From Steroidobacter sp. (GTDB lineage Bacteria > Pseudomonadota > Gammaproteobacteria > Steroidobacterales > Steroidobacteraceae), in the NCBI GenBank assembly GCA_025929585.1, contig JAICPY010000004.1, positions 31,830-95,829 on the forward strand: a DNA stretch of 64,000 bases, given 5' to 3'. Positions 1 through 9,233 of this stretch are shown here, piece after piece (the first letter of the stretch is position 1; each line of letters starts with the position of its first letter). Below the pieces are notes generated by a model that saw nothing but the letters and a program-made list of their open reading frames with translations, did not search any database and was not told the DNA's origin. The position numbers and the translations under genes were made by a program.

Positions 1-945
1 CGTTCGATTGGTTCCTTGGTAAAGCCCGTCATTTATCTGGCTGCCGTGGAATCAGGCCGATTTCACGCAGCATCTATCATTGAAGACGGGCCGGTAGAAG
101 TGAAACTCTCGAACAATCGCACTTGGCGGCCACAGAACATCTCCGAGCAATACTACGGACCGGTGCCCTTGGTACGTGCACTCGCGCAGTCACTCAACCT
201 TGCAACCGTGCGGCTGGGCATGGAGGTCGGTCTGCCTGAAGTTACGCGTGAATTTCAGGAGCTCGGATTGCCGGAAGCGCCACCACAACTTCCTTCGGTA
301 TTGCTCGGGGCTGTGGATGTTTCGCCTTTCGAAGTCGCACAGCTCTATAACTCTCTGGCCAATGGCGGATTCAATGCACCGCTTCGCGCGGTCCGCGCGG
401 TCGTGGACGAGCAAGGCAAACCGCTGAAAGCGTTCGGCTTGGAGGTGACACCCGTTGCCGATCCCGCAGCTGTCTATCAACTCAACCGCATGCTCGTCCA
501 TGTCATGGATCACGGGACCGGCCGCGGTGCGCGGGCGTACTTGCCTGCAGATTTGGTCGTTGCAGGCAAATCAGGAACCTCTTCCGACTATCGCGATAGT
601 TGGTTTGCAGGTTTTTCAGGCAGCCACCTCGCGGTTGTCTGGATCGGGCACGACGACAACTCGCCCACCGGGCTCACTGGTTCTTCCGGATCGCTCGCCG
701 TCTGGGCGCGAGTGATGAAGGCATTGGGAACGACATCTTGGAACGCTCCAGCCCCTGAGACACTCGAAGAGACATGGATCGAGTTTCTGAGCGGCTTAGA
801 AGCCAAGCCAGGGTGCGGTGAAGATATCATTGCTGTGCCTCTGCCCAAGGGCACGGAACTTCCGTTCGCGCCCGGATGCGAAGTCGGCGTGTTCGATAAT
901 ATCGGCGAACGCGCGCGTGAATGGTGGCGGGGAATCACGCGGTGA
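1..945 (+). CDS. mrcB: Penicillin-binding protein 1B, C-terminal part (5' truncated by window)
   Basis: Bifunctional peptidoglycan glycosyltransferase/transpeptidase, seen only as part of its transpeptidase domain. The reading frame is open from base 1 (RSIGSLVKPVIYL), so the true start lies outside the window. Visible motifs are SLN (the SxN motif) in ALAQSLNLATVRL and the KTG box as KSG in AGKSGTSSDYRDSWFAGFSG, typical of class A PBP1b proteins. The C-terminal tail is short and Cys-containing. The protein sits in the inner membrane with its catalytic domains in the periplasm and builds cross-linked murein. The next gene is a TPR lipoprotein that could be its activator. Assignment to PBP1b rather than PBP1a rests on the motif context and that neighbour. 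Confidence 0.9.
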   Translation, partial: RSIGSLVKPVIYLAAVESGRFHAASIIEDGPVEVKLSNNRTWRPQNISEQYYGPVPLVRALAQSLNLATVRLGMEVGLPEVTREFQELGLPEAPPQLPSVLLGAVDVSPFEVAQLYNSLANGGFNAPLRAVRAVVDEQGKPLKAFGLEVTPVADPAAVYQLNRMLVHVMDHGTGRGARAYLPADLVVAGKSGTSSDYRDSWFAGFSGSHLAVVWIGHDDNSPTGLTGSSGSLAVWARVMKALGTTSWNAPAPETLEETWIEFLSGLEAKPGCGEDIIAVPLPKGTELPFAPGCEVGVFDNIGERAREWWRGITR

Positions 946-996
946 CGCTCGAGCGCTCGCGTACCTTTTGATTCTTACAGCTAGTCGAGATGCAGC

Positions 997-1521
997 ATGA
1001 GACGACTGATTGGTGTTGGCTTCGCGTTGTTCGCTGCTGCATGCACTGTGCCTCAACCGTACGAGCGGCCCGAACCGACATCTCCGGTTCCCTCGGAGCA
1101 GGAGCCAACGGTGGAAACGCAGCCCGGTTCACCTCCTTCGACTGTTGAACCACCTCAACCGCTCCCGGCGCCAGCGAGCCGTGAACCGGTGCTGAGCCCA
1201 GCGAGCCGCGCCCTTGTAACTCAGGCGCAGAAGCAGATGGTTGCCAAGGATTACTCGGTCGCAGCGGGTTCGATCGAACGCGCACTTCGCATCGAGCCCG
1301 GCAATCCACTGCTGTGGATTGAGCTTGCGAAGGTTCGGCAGGCGGAGGGCAACTACGTTCAAGCCGAGAACATGGCCCGCAAAGCAGTTTCGATGGCCGT
1401 TCAGGCGCCGAAAGCCCAAGCCCGAGCGTGGGAACTCATCGCTCAAAGCTATCGTGCACGGGGCAAGAATCTGGAAGCGCGCGAAGCCGACGCGAAGGCG
1501 GAATCTCTCGTACGCCGCTAG
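997..1521 (+). CDS. TPR lipoprotein, possible LpoP-like activator of PBP1b
   Basis: A 174-residue lipoprotein. The signal peptide ends in a lipobox (LFAAAC, Cys near residue 16). A Pro/Ser/Glu-rich linker of about 50 residues follows, then tetratricopeptide-like helices (AQKQMVAKDYSVAAGSIERA and LWIELAKVRQAEGNYVQAE). In Pseudomonas aeruginosa the PBP1b activator LpoP is a TPR lipoprotein encoded next to the PBP1b gene. The same architecture and position here, 51 bases after the PBP1b stop, suggest an outer-membrane lipoprotein that reaches through the periplasm to stimulate PBP1b. The lipoprotein and TPR calls come from the sequence; the activator role is inferred. Confidence 0.7.
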   Translation: MRRLIGVGFALFAAACTVPQPYERPEPTSPVPSEQEPTVETQPGSPPSTVEPPQPLPAPASREPVLSPASRALVTQAQKQMVAKDYSVAAGSIERALRIEPGNPLLWIELAKVRQAEGNYVQAENMARKAVSMAVQAPKAQARAWELIAQSYRARGKNLEAREADAKAESLVRR

Positions 1522-1714
1522 ACACATCGTCGAGGGCCACTCGTGTAACACAAAATCCCACTTTGGCCTTCGAATACGCGATTTCAGGAGCGTTTGGCCT
1601 CTTATATCTGGCTACTGAGATCTTGGGCGTTGCTGGCCTCCGCGAGTGGCGCTCCGAGGCAGATAAGTGCTGGGAAGTTCCGGTTTGACGTGCACTATGG
1701 ATCGAAGTGGGAAA

Positions 1715-2170
1715 ATGATTGCTCTTTTACAGCGCGTATCCGAGGCTTGTGTAGAGGTGGAAGGCCGGATCACCGGCCAGATCGCGACTGGGCTGCTGGT
1801 CTTCATTGCCGTTGAAAGGGGCGATTCGGAGGCGCATGCGGATCGGTTGCTAGAACGATTGCTCGGCTATCGGGTCTTTCAAGATGAGCTGGGCAAGATG
1901 AATCGAAGCCTTGCGGATGTGGGAGGCGGGCTGTTGCTCGTTTCCCAATTCACGCTGGCTGCGGATACGACGCGTGGCAACCGGCCGGGATTCAGTCCCG
2001 CGGCCAGTCCTGACGAAGGGCGACGGTTATTCGACTACTTTGCCCAAACGGCAAAGGTGCGCCACGGCATCGTGCAGACCGGCGAGTTCGGCGCGCATAT
2101 GCGCGTAACACTGACGAATGATGGGCCGGTGACGTTCTGGTTACAGGTAAACGGTTCGACGACAGGTTAG
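1715..2170 (+). CDS. dtd: D-aminoacyl-tRNA deacylase
   Basis: Hydrolyses D-aminoacyl-tRNA (classically D-Tyr-tRNA), recycling tRNA and keeping D-residues out of translation; cytoplasmic. The 151-residue product begins [17 protein letters not shown], as Dtd proteins do, and carries the family signatures SQFTLAADT and the C-terminal [11 protein letters not shown] with the Gly-cisPro active-site motif. The ORF track extends 16 codons upstream, but ATG 1715 matches the family N-terminus and has a GAAGTGGGA stretch just upstream. The roughly 190 bases before it, after the TPR lipoprotein gene, hold no gene I recognise. Confidence 0.95.
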   Translation: MIALLQRVSEACVEVEGRITGQIATGLLVFIAVERGDSEAHADRLLERLLGYRVFQDELGKMNRSLADVGGGLLLVSQFTLAADTTRGNRPGFSPAASPDEGRRLFDYFAQTAKVRHGIVQTGEFGAHMRVTLTNDGPVTFWLQVNGSTTG

Positions 2171-2260
2171 CTCTCTCAGAGGCTTCAGGCCTGGCCCTTG
2201 TCACGAATCAACGCCATCTTTTGGCGTATCATCGGCCGCCTATCGAGCGGGAGAATCTGA

Positions 2261-2494
2261 ATGGGTATTGGCTTTAAAGAACTGCTGATCATCCTCGCGA
2301 TCGCGCTGCTCATCTTTGGAGCGAAGCGGTTGCGCACGATTGGTTCGGATTTGGGTGGGGCCGTGAAAGGCTTCAAGAAGGCCATGGGCGAAGGCGAAGA
2401 AGACGAGAACAAGCAGCTCACCGGCGAGAAGGACGCGGATTTCGATTCCACATCGGCATCGAACAAGGCCGAGAATAAATCCTCGAGCGTCTAA
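2261..2494 (+). CDS. tatA: Twin-arginine translocase subunit TatA
   Basis: Pore-forming subunit of the Tat pathway, which exports folded proteins across the inner membrane. The 77-residue protein has one N-terminal transmembrane helix ([18 protein letters not shown]) with the conserved FG hinge, an amphipathic helix ([15 protein letters not shown]) and a charged, Ser-rich disordered tail. This is the normal TatA length and layout. It is the first gene of a tatABC operon, 20 bases before tatB. A small inverted repeat (ACGCCA...TGGCGT, about 2211-2227) lies upstream, with no clear role. Confidence 0.96.
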   Translation: MGIGFKELLIILAIALLIFGAKRLRTIGSDLGGAVKGFKKAMGEGEEDENKQLTGEKDADFDSTSASNKAENKSSSV

Positions 2495-2514
2495 CTTAAC
2501 TGCACCCATCCGTC

Positions 2515-2883
2515 ATGTTCGAGGTCGGGTTCACCGAGATCATTCTGATCCTGGGGCTAGCGTTGCTCGTGCTTGGCCCGGAGAAGTTGCCGGGACTTGC
2601 GCAGAAAGTCGGGCGCTGGACCGGCCGAGCGCGCGCGATGGCCCGGCAGCTGCGCACGCAACTCGAACACGAAGTGACGCTCGAGGAACTCGCACGGTCA
2701 AAGCCGATGCAAGCGAGCACGCCTGAGCCGACACCAACGACGCCGCCGGCAGATCCAAGCTCCAGTCCGAGTGACACAGTCTCGTCGACGGCATCGCCGG
2801 TCGATGATGTAATCGATGTCGGCGCCGCGAATGAATCCGGTCACGCATCGCACGAACCGGTAACGACGAAAGCGGCGCAATGA
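2515..2883 (+). CDS. tatB: Sec-independent translocase subunit TatB
   Basis: Partner of TatC in the Tat substrate receptor. The 122-residue protein starts MFEVGFTEIILILGLALLV with the conserved Glu in the membrane helix and the GPEKLPGLAQKVG hinge and amphipathic segment that separate TatB from TatA. The tail is long, acidic and rich in Pro, Thr and Ser, and probably disordered. The stop overlaps the tatC start in an ATGA arrangement, suggesting translational coupling. Confidence 0.95.
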   Translation: MFEVGFTEIILILGLALLVLGPEKLPGLAQKVGRWTGRARAMARQLRTQLEHEVTLEELARSKPMQASTPEPTPTTPPADPSSSPSDTVSSTASPVDDVIDVGAANESGHASHEPVTTKAAQ

Positions 2884-3644
2884 GCAGCGATGGGCGCGAA
2901 CAACTCGCTGAAGGCTCGCTGATCTCCCATCTGGTCGAGTTGCGAGAGCGCCTGCTGCGCGCGGTCATCGCAGTCATCATCTTGTTCGTGCCCTGCGTAC
3001 TCGTCCAAGACCAGCTCTTCACGCTGGTGGCCACACCGCTGATCGAGAGGATGCCGCAAGGCACCTCGATGATCGCGACGAGCCCTGTCGCACCGGTCAT
3101 GGTGCCGTTGAAGCTTGCGTTCATGGCTGCGGTATTCCTAGCGATGCCCTATGTGCTGTATCAAGCATGGGCTTTTGTCGCACCAGGCCTTTACAAGAAC
3201 GAGAAGCGCTTTGCGATTCCGCTGGTGGTCTCCAGCATCGTGCTGTTTTACGCCGGCATCGCGTTTGCCTATTTCATTGTCTTCCCGTTGATGTTCGCGT
3301 TCCTGACGACCACTGCACCGCAAGGCGTGCAGATGATGACGGACATGGCGAATTATTTGGATTTCATATTGCTGCTGTTCTTCGCCTTTGGGGTCGCCTT
3401 CGAAATTCCGGTTGCGACAGTATTGCTCGCGTCGACCGGCATGGTGCGGATCGAAACGATGACCAAGAATCGCGGTTACGTGATTCTTGGCATTTTTGTG
3501 ATCGCGGCATTCCTTACGCCACCTGATGCGATTTCTCAGTCCTTCATGGCGATACCGATGTATTTGCTCTACGAAATCGGGATCGTCCTTTCACGCCTGC
3601 TGCTCAAGGAACGAGCAAAGCAGCAGGGAGCGGATGTGGCATAG
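2880..3644 (+). CDS. tatC: Twin-arginine translocase subunit TatC
   Basis: Polytopic inner-membrane core of the Tat system that binds the twin-arginine signal peptide. At 254 residues it has the family size with six predicted membrane segments. Recognisable features are the N-terminal LISHLVELRERLLRA block, the F..PGLY..EK cytoplasmic loop (FVAPGLYKNEKRF) and the late region FLTPPDAISQSFMAIPMYLLYEIGI. The start overlaps tatB by four bases. About 190 bases separate it from the next gene, and I found no convincing terminator hairpin there. Confidence 0.97.
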   Translation: MSSDGREQLAEGSLISHLVELRERLLRAVIAVIILFVPCVLVQDQLFTLVATPLIERMPQGTSMIATSPVAPVMVPLKLAFMAAVFLAMPYVLYQAWAFVAPGLYKNEKRFAIPLVVSSIVLFYAGIAFAYFIVFPLMFAFLTTTAPQGVQMMTDMANYLDFILLLFFAFGVAFEIPVATVLLASTGMVRIETMTKNRGYVILGIFVIAAFLTPPDAISQSFMAIPMYLLYEIGIVLSRLLLKERAKQQGADVA

Positions 3645-3837
3645 AGAGTTATCGAACGACCTACGTTCTCGCTCTTTCATTTCGGCACCGTCTGGCTGGA
3701 CTGTATACATTCCTCTTCTTGCCGAGCCGCGCAGATATCGGTGAGACTCGCCCTCGCGACATCTTGAGTCGTACAACAATATTCAACCGCGCGAGCACCA
3801 CGCTGCGCGCGACTACGGGGTGGAGCAGACTCTTCTT

Positions 3838-5316
3838 ATGAACGAAATCGCCGCGCGAGATTCGATGCAGGGTCCGCAACTCTTCGGCCATCCTCGCGGT
3901 TTGCTGACGTTGTTCCTCACCGAGATGTGGGAGCGCGCAACGTACTACGGCATGCGCGCGATCTTGATCTTGTTCATGACCGCTCTGATCGCGCAGGGTG
4001 GCCTGGGGTTGGACGACAAGACCGCAAGCTCTATCTATGGCCTGTACATCTCGGCGACTTATCTGTCCTCGCTGTGGGGCGGCTGGGTCGCAGATCGCTT
4101 GATCGGACAACAGCGCGCGATCATCTACGGTGGTGTATTGATCACGATCGGCAACGCGCTACTGGTCGTAAGCAACACCGGATTCTTTTTTGTCGGTCTC
4201 GCCATCATCGTGTTCGGAACCGGACTGCTCAAGCCGAACATCAGTGCGATCGTCGCGCAGCTTTATCCAGAAGGTGGCTCGCGGCGCGATGCAGGATTCT
4301 CCATTTTTTACATGGGCATCAACGTCGGTGCTTTTCTAGGCCAACTTCTAGTGCCGATCATCGCCGCAGCCGCGGGATGGAAAATCGGCTTCGTGGTGCC
4401 GGCGCTCGGAATGGCATTTGGCGTCTCGCAGTTCATTCTTGGCCGCAAGCATCTTCACAACGCGGGCGCTCAACCACCCGGACAGCCTGCAGGATGGTGG
4501 CCGGTATATGGGCTCGTGATCGTCGCGCTCATCATCGTCGTCCTTGGGTTTACAGGGACGGTCACGTTCAATCCCACCGCAATCGCAGTGACGGCCAATT
4601 GGGCCATGATCGCACTTGCGGCGGCGTATTTTGCTTACCTGCTTTTGTTCGCAGGGCTCGATCGTATCGAGAAGGGCCGAACGCTCGCGATGATTGCTTT
4701 GTTCATCGCTTGCGCGATGTTTTGGGCTGGCTTCGAGCAAGCGGGCGCATCTTTCACACTGTTCGCGGAGCGCTATACGGACCGCAACATTTTTGGCTGG
4801 GAAATTCCTGGTGGCGCAGTGCAAGGCGCGAACTCACTGTTCATCATCATTTTCGCTCCCATCTTCGCCTCGATATGGGTCGCGTTGGGCAGACGCAACC
4901 TCGACCCTTCGGCACCGGCGAAATTTGCGCTGGGTTTGATTCTGATGGGCATGGGCTTTCTGGTGATGTTCTTCGCTGCGGGCTTGGTCGTGAGCGGCGA
5001 GAAAGTACTGCCAACCTGGCTTTTGATCACCTATCTCTTTCACACGTTCGGTGAGCTGTGCCTAAGTCCAGTCGGATTGAGCTCGATGACGAAACTCGCG
5101 CCACCGCGCTTCGTGGGCCAAGTGATGGGAGTTTGGTTTCTCGCCACCGCGATCGGCAACAACTTGGCTGGACAGTTTGCAGGCGAGATCGATCCCAACA
5201 ATCTGCCGGCGATGCCTGGCGCGTATCTGTACCTATTCTGGTGGGGCACGATTGCAGGCCTGGTTCTACTCGCGCTTACGCCTTTCATCAAACGTCTAAT
5301 GGGCGGCGTGAAGTGA
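3838..5316 (+). CDS. POT-family proton-dependent di/tripeptide transporter
   Basis: Major-facilitator peptide:proton symporter, inner membrane, about 492 residues with 12-14 predicted helices. Family marks include the ExxER motif in helix 1 (EMWERATYYGMRAIL), the GLLKPNISAIVAQLY block and the FYMGINVGAFLGQ PTR2 signature. The track starts at a GTG (3820), but ATG 3838 has GGAG about 12 bases upstream and gives the usual N-terminus ahead of the FGHPRGLLTLF segment. It is followed 23 bases later by a secreted M2 peptidase and then by an OPT transporter. It probably imports the dipeptides released by that peptidase (inference). Confidence 0.92.
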   Translation: MNEIAARDSMQGPQLFGHPRGLLTLFLTEMWERATYYGMRAILILFMTALIAQGGLGLDDKTASSIYGLYISATYLSSLWGGWVADRLIGQQRAIIYGGVLITIGNALLVVSNTGFFFVGLAIIVFGTGLLKPNISAIVAQLYPEGGSRRDAGFSIFYMGINVGAFLGQLLVPIIAAAAGWKIGFVVPALGMAFGVSQFILGRKHLHNAGAQPPGQPAGWWPVYGLVIVALIIVVLGFTGTVTFNPTAIAVTANWAMIALAAAYFAYLLLFAGLDRIEKGRTLAMIALFIACAMFWAGFEQAGASFTLFAERYTDRNIFGWEIPGGAVQGANSLFIIIFAPIFASIWVALGRRNLDPSAPAKFALGLILMGMGFLVMFFAAGLVVSGEKVLPTWLLITYLFHTFGELCLSPVGLSSMTKLAPPRFVGQVMGVWFLATAIGNNLAGQFAGEIDPNNLPAMPGAYLYLFWWGTIAGLVLLALTPFIKRLMGGVK

Positions 5317-5339
5317 TCTACTCCATAGGAGATTGGCGC

Positions 5340-7184
5340 ATGAATTCGGATCGAGATCGGTTGATGCAGAGAATCTGCATGGCTTGCCGAACTGCTCTAG
5401 GCACGGCAATCGTCCTCGCCATTGCGGGATGTAGCCGAACCGAACAACCTGAACAAGCACGTGAAGATGCGCCTGCGTTCGTCGAGCGTATCAACCGCGA
5501 GATGGCGGAGCGCGGTCACGAGCTGGGCGCCGCAGCCTTCACGTATGCCACGTATATCAACCCGGATACGGAATTCTTGAATTCCAAAGCGAACGAGCGT
5601 TATCTCGAATATTTCTCGAATGCGGTAGAGCAGGCGAAGGCGTTTGAAGGTCAATCGTTGGATTCGACCAGTGCGCGAGCCATCAAGCTTCTCAAACTAG
5701 GTGTATCTGCACCTGCGCCAAAGGATCCGCAGAAGCGCGCGCAACTCTCAGCGCTCGCCTCGAAGATGGAAGGAATGTACGGCGCCGCGAAGTACTGCCC
5801 GCAAGGTCCTGAATCCTGCAAAGACCAAATCGAGCTCACGCAAACCATGGCCGAGAGTCGTGATTACGAGGCGCTCAAAGAGGCGTGGTCGGGCTGGCAT
5901 TCCACGGCGCGTCCAATGCGCGAGGAATACGCGAACTTCGTCGAGCTCGCCAATGAAGGCGCACGCGAACTGGGCTTCAGCGACTTGGGTGCGATGTGGC
6001 GCTCGAACTACGATATGCAGCCGGATGAGTTCACGCAGGAAGCCTCGCGCTTATGGGGCCAAGTGAAGCCGCTCTATGGGGCTTTGCATTGCTACGTGCG
6101 TGACAGACTGCAAGACACGTACGGTGAGGACAAAGTGCCGAGCGACAAACCTATCCCTGCGCACCTGCTCGGCAACATGTGGGCGCAGCAGTGGGCGGAG
6201 ATCTATCCGCTGGTCGAACCTTATCCTGGTGTCTCGGATCTCGATATCACCGCGGCGTTGAAGAAGCAAAAGTACGATGCGGTGCGCATCACTCGAGCAG
6301 CCGAAAGCTTCTATGTCTCTTTAGGCTTTCCGAAGCTCCCGCAGTCCTTCTGGGAGCGTTCGATGCTGACGAAGCCTGCCGATCGCGAGGTGCAATGCCA
6401 TGCGAGCGCCTGGCATATGGATGCGAACGAGGACGTTCGCATCAAGCAATGCATCGAGGCTACGCAGGAAGAACTGATGACGGTCTATCACGAGCTCGGA
6501 CACGTGTATTACTACCTCGCGTACAAGGACCAGCCGTATCTGTTCCAAAGCGGAGCGCACGATGGCTTTCATGAGGCGATTGGCGATACGGTCAATCTTT
6601 CGATGACGCCCGCGTACTTGCATGAGATCGGCTTGATTGGGCCCGTGAAGCGCAATGACCAATCGACGATCAATCAACAGATGAAGATCGCCCTGGATAA
6701 GATCGCGTTCTTGCCTTTCGGGAAGCTGATCGATGAGTGGCGTTGGAAAGTATTCTCAGGCGAGGTGAAGCCGGAGAACTACAACGCTGCTTGGTGGGAA
6801 CTGCGCGAGCAGTACCAAGGCGTATCCGCACCGGTGCCGCGAAGCGAGGAAGATTTCGATCCAGGTGCGAAGTACCACATTCCGGGCAACACGCCCTACA
6901 CCCGCTATTTCCTGTCCTTCATCTTGCAGTTTCAGTTTCACAAAGCGCTGTGCGAAGCAGCCGGTCACCAAGGACCGCTGCACGAGTGTTCCGTGTACGG
7001 CAACGAAGAAGCGGGTCGTCGCTTCCGTGAGATGCTTGCGATGGGACAAAGCCAACCCTGGCAACAAACACTCGAGAAGCTCACTGGCACGCGCGAGATG
7101 GATGCCTCCGCGATCACCGAATATTTCGCGCCGCTGTTGAGCTGGTTAGAGGAGCAAAACAAAGGCAAGCAATGCGGGTGGTGA
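5340..7184 (+). CDS. Peptidase M2 (angiotensin-converting-enzyme-like) lipoprotein
   Basis: Zinc dipeptidyl carboxypeptidase that removes C-terminal dipeptides. The 614-residue protein has a lipoprotein signal (LAIAGC, Cys31). Zinc ligands are HELGH at residues 384-388 with a third-ligand Glu in HEAIGD near 412. The ACE-like block QFQFHKALCEAAGH lies near the C-terminus. The ORF track runs 94 codons further upstream into the transporter gene; ATG 5340 is preferred because of the AGGAG at about 5327 and the signal peptide. It sits between two peptide transporters, so a role in feeding on peptides in the envelope is likely. Family assignment is firm. Confidence 0.95.
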   Translation: MNSDRDRLMQRICMACRTALGTAIVLAIAGCSRTEQPEQAREDAPAFVERINREMAERGHELGAAAFTYATYINPDTEFLNSKANERYLEYFSNAVEQAKAFEGQSLDSTSARAIKLLKLGVSAPAPKDPQKRAQLSALASKMEGMYGAAKYCPQGPESCKDQIELTQTMAESRDYEALKEAWSGWHSTARPMREEYANFVELANEGARELGFSDLGAMWRSNYDMQPDEFTQEASRLWGQVKPLYGALHCYVRDRLQDTYGEDKVPSDKPIPAHLLGNMWAQQWAEIYPLVEPYPGVSDLDITAALKKQKYDAVRITRAAESFYVSLGFPKLPQSFWERSMLTKPADREVQCHASAWHMDANEDVRIKQCIEATQEELMTVYHELGHVYYYLAYKDQPYLFQSGAHDGFHEAIGDTVNLSMTPAYLHEIGLIGPVKRNDQSTINQQMKIALDKIAFLPFGKLIDEWRWKVFSGEVKPENYNAAWWELREQYQGVSAPVPRSEEDFDPGAKYHIPGNTPYTRYFLSFILQFQFHKALCEAAGHQGPLHECSVYGNEEAGRRFREMLAMGQSQPWQQTLEKLTGTREMDASAITEYFAPLLSWLEEQNKGKQCGW

Positions 7185-7291
7185 GGAAGAGTTTGCAGTC
7201 TGCTGTGCCTGATCTGCAGCAAGAAAGAGCGTACTGACTCCACTCATCAGCCCACGTGCCGAGCGTCACGACGACTCAAGAGAACAAAACT

Positions 7292-9229
7292 ATGAACACG
7301 ACTCCTGGCCCTCAGCTCACGCCGCGCGCCATTGTCCTTTCGATCGTACTCGCAATGATCTTGGCGGCGGCGAACACCTATCTAGGATTGTTCGCCGGCC
7401 TCACGATCGCCACCGCGATCCCTGCAGCCGTCGTTTCCATGGCGGTTCTCAGAGTGCTCGGTGGCGGTCATATCCTCGAGAACAACATCGTTCAGACAGG
7501 AGCATCGGCAGGCTCTTCGATCGCTGCAGGAGTGATCTTCACGATTCCGGCTTTGGTGATCCTCGGTTACTGGGACGACTTCAAATACTCCTGGGTGCTC
7601 GCGATAGCGGGGCTCGGCGGTGTGCTCGGCGTATTCTTCTCCGTGCCCTTGCGTCGCTCGCTTATCGTCGATCAGCAGCTCGCATTTCCCGAAGGCAAGG
7701 CGGCGGCAGAGGTCTTGAAGACCGGTGAGAATCCTTCTCAGGGCATCAAGGTGCTTGCCGGCGCTGCCGGTCTCGGCGGCCTCATCAAGCTGTTTGGGGC
7801 AAGCGGCTTGCGTCTGGTCCCTGATGCAGCAGCACACGGTTCCTTCGCAGGCAACGCGATCGCGTATATCGGAACGAACCTTTCGCCAGCGCTGCTGGGT
7901 GTCGGCTACATCGTCGGATTGAACATCGGCATCGTTGTGGTCGCGGGCGGCATCATTTCTTGGAATATCGCGATTCCCATTTTCAGCGCTTACTTTCTCG
8001 ATACTGATCCCGCGCTGGCGGCGACTGTTGCTGGCTTGCGCGCTGAGGACGCCGCGGGCGCGATCTGGAGTGCGAAGATTCGCTATCTCGGGGTCGGTGC
8101 AATGTTGATCGGCGGTATCTGGACCTTAGTGGCGCTGCGCAACTCACTGATGTCGGGGATCCGCAGTGGCCTCGCGGCAACGCGCGCGGGTGCGGCGAAG
8201 ATCGTAGACCATACCGAGCAGGACATGCCGATGCGAGCGGTGCTGGTCGGATTGGTCGTCTTCACATTACCTCTCGGCGCGCTGTATCACGCGATCGTGC
8301 GTGACTTCACCGTTTCGATACCGATGACCATCATCATGATCGTCGCGGGTTTCTTGTTCAGCTCAGTATCCGCGTACATGGCCGGACTGGTTGGCTCGTC
8401 TAACAATCCCGTTTCCGGCATCACGATTGGAACGATCTTGTTTGCGTCGCTCGTGCTCACGTTCTTGATGGGCCGCGATGCTTCGCTCGGTCCTGTCGCG
8501 GCCATCATGATTGGTGCCGTCGTTTGTTGTGCAGCGGCCATCGCCGGCGACAACCTTCAGGATCTGAAGTGCGGATACATGGTGGGCGCGACACCGTGGC
8601 GTCAACAAACGATGCTGGCGATCGGCGCGATTTCCTGCGCCTTGGTCATGGCTCCAGTACTCAACCTCTTGGCCAAAGCGTATGGCATAGGCGTGCCGAC
8701 TGAAGATCATCCCAATCCGTTGCTCGCTCCGCAGGCCACATTGATGGCTTCGGTCGCACGCGGATTGTTCGGCGGAGAACTACCGTGGAATTTGATTTGG
8801 ATTGGCGCGGCGATCGGTGCCGTCATCATTGCGATCGATGAGGTGCAAAAGAAGCGCCAAGCAAACTTCCGCGTGCCCGTGCTGGCTGCAGCGGTGGGAA
8901 TTTATCTCCCGCTGGATCTGACCGTGCCCATCTTCCTCGGCGGACTACTCGCACACATCGTGGAACGCACCGTGCACTCGCGCACCGGATCCACCGACGT
9001 GGAACGCATTCACCGCAGAGGCGTATTGTTCTCCGCGGGGCTCATCACCGGTGAGGCGTTGACGGGAATCATCATTGCGGCACCGATCGTGTACTCGGGA
9101 CGCGCTGACGTGCTTGCGTTACCGGCCAGCCTGCAGTTTGGAGAAGGCATTGGCCTGATTATTTTGGCGATTGTCGCTTATATGCTGTATCGAATCGCAG
9201 CCGCGAGCGCAAAGGAAATCACGCAGTAG
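7292..9229 (+). CDS. OPT-family oligopeptide transporter
   Basis: Polytopic inner-membrane transporter of the oligopeptide transporter family, about 645 residues with many hydrophobic segments. The N-terminal region (TPRAIVLSIVLAMILAAANTYLGLFAGLTIA) and the later GDNLQDLKCGYMVGATPWRQQ block are typical of bacterial OPT proteins. The track start is a GTG at 7256; ATG 7292 places translation directly before the conserved region and is preferred, although its ribosome-binding site is weak. It is the third gene of the peptide module. Substrates could be peptides or peptide-metal chelates and cannot be told from sequence. Confidence 0.9.
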   Translation: MNTTPGPQLTPRAIVLSIVLAMILAAANTYLGLFAGLTIATAIPAAVVSMAVLRVLGGGHILENNIVQTGASAGSSIAAGVIFTIPALVILGYWDDFKYSWVLAIAGLGGVLGVFFSVPLRRSLIVDQQLAFPEGKAAAEVLKTGENPSQGIKVLAGAAGLGGLIKLFGASGLRLVPDAAAHGSFAGNAIAYIGTNLSPALLGVGYIVGLNIGIVVVAGGIISWNIAIPIFSAYFLDTDPALAATVAGLRAEDAAGAIWSAKIRYLGVGAMLIGGIWTLVALRNSLMSGIRSGLAATRAGAAKIVDHTEQDMPMRAVLVGLVVFTLPLGALYHAIVRDFTVSIPMTIIMIVAGFLFSSVSAYMAGLVGSSNNPVSGITIGTILFASLVLTFLMGRDASLGPVAAIMIGAVVCCAAAIAGDNLQDLKCGYMVGATPWRQQTMLAIGAISCALVMAPVLNLLAKAYGIGVPTEDHPNPLLAPQATLMASVARGLFGGELPWNLIWIGAAIGAVIIAIDEVQKKRQANFRVPVLAAAVGIYLPLDLTVPIFLGGLLAHIVERTVHSRTGSTDVERIHRRGVLFSAGLITGEALTGIIIAAPIVYSGRADVLALPASLQFGEGIGLIILAIVAYMLYRIAAASAKEITQ

Positions 9230-9233
9230 CTTT

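Noticed and set aside
3927-5054. 375-codon ORF in another frame of the POT gene
   Set aside because: Arg/His/Cys-rich shadow of a clear transporter gene; no family resemblance.
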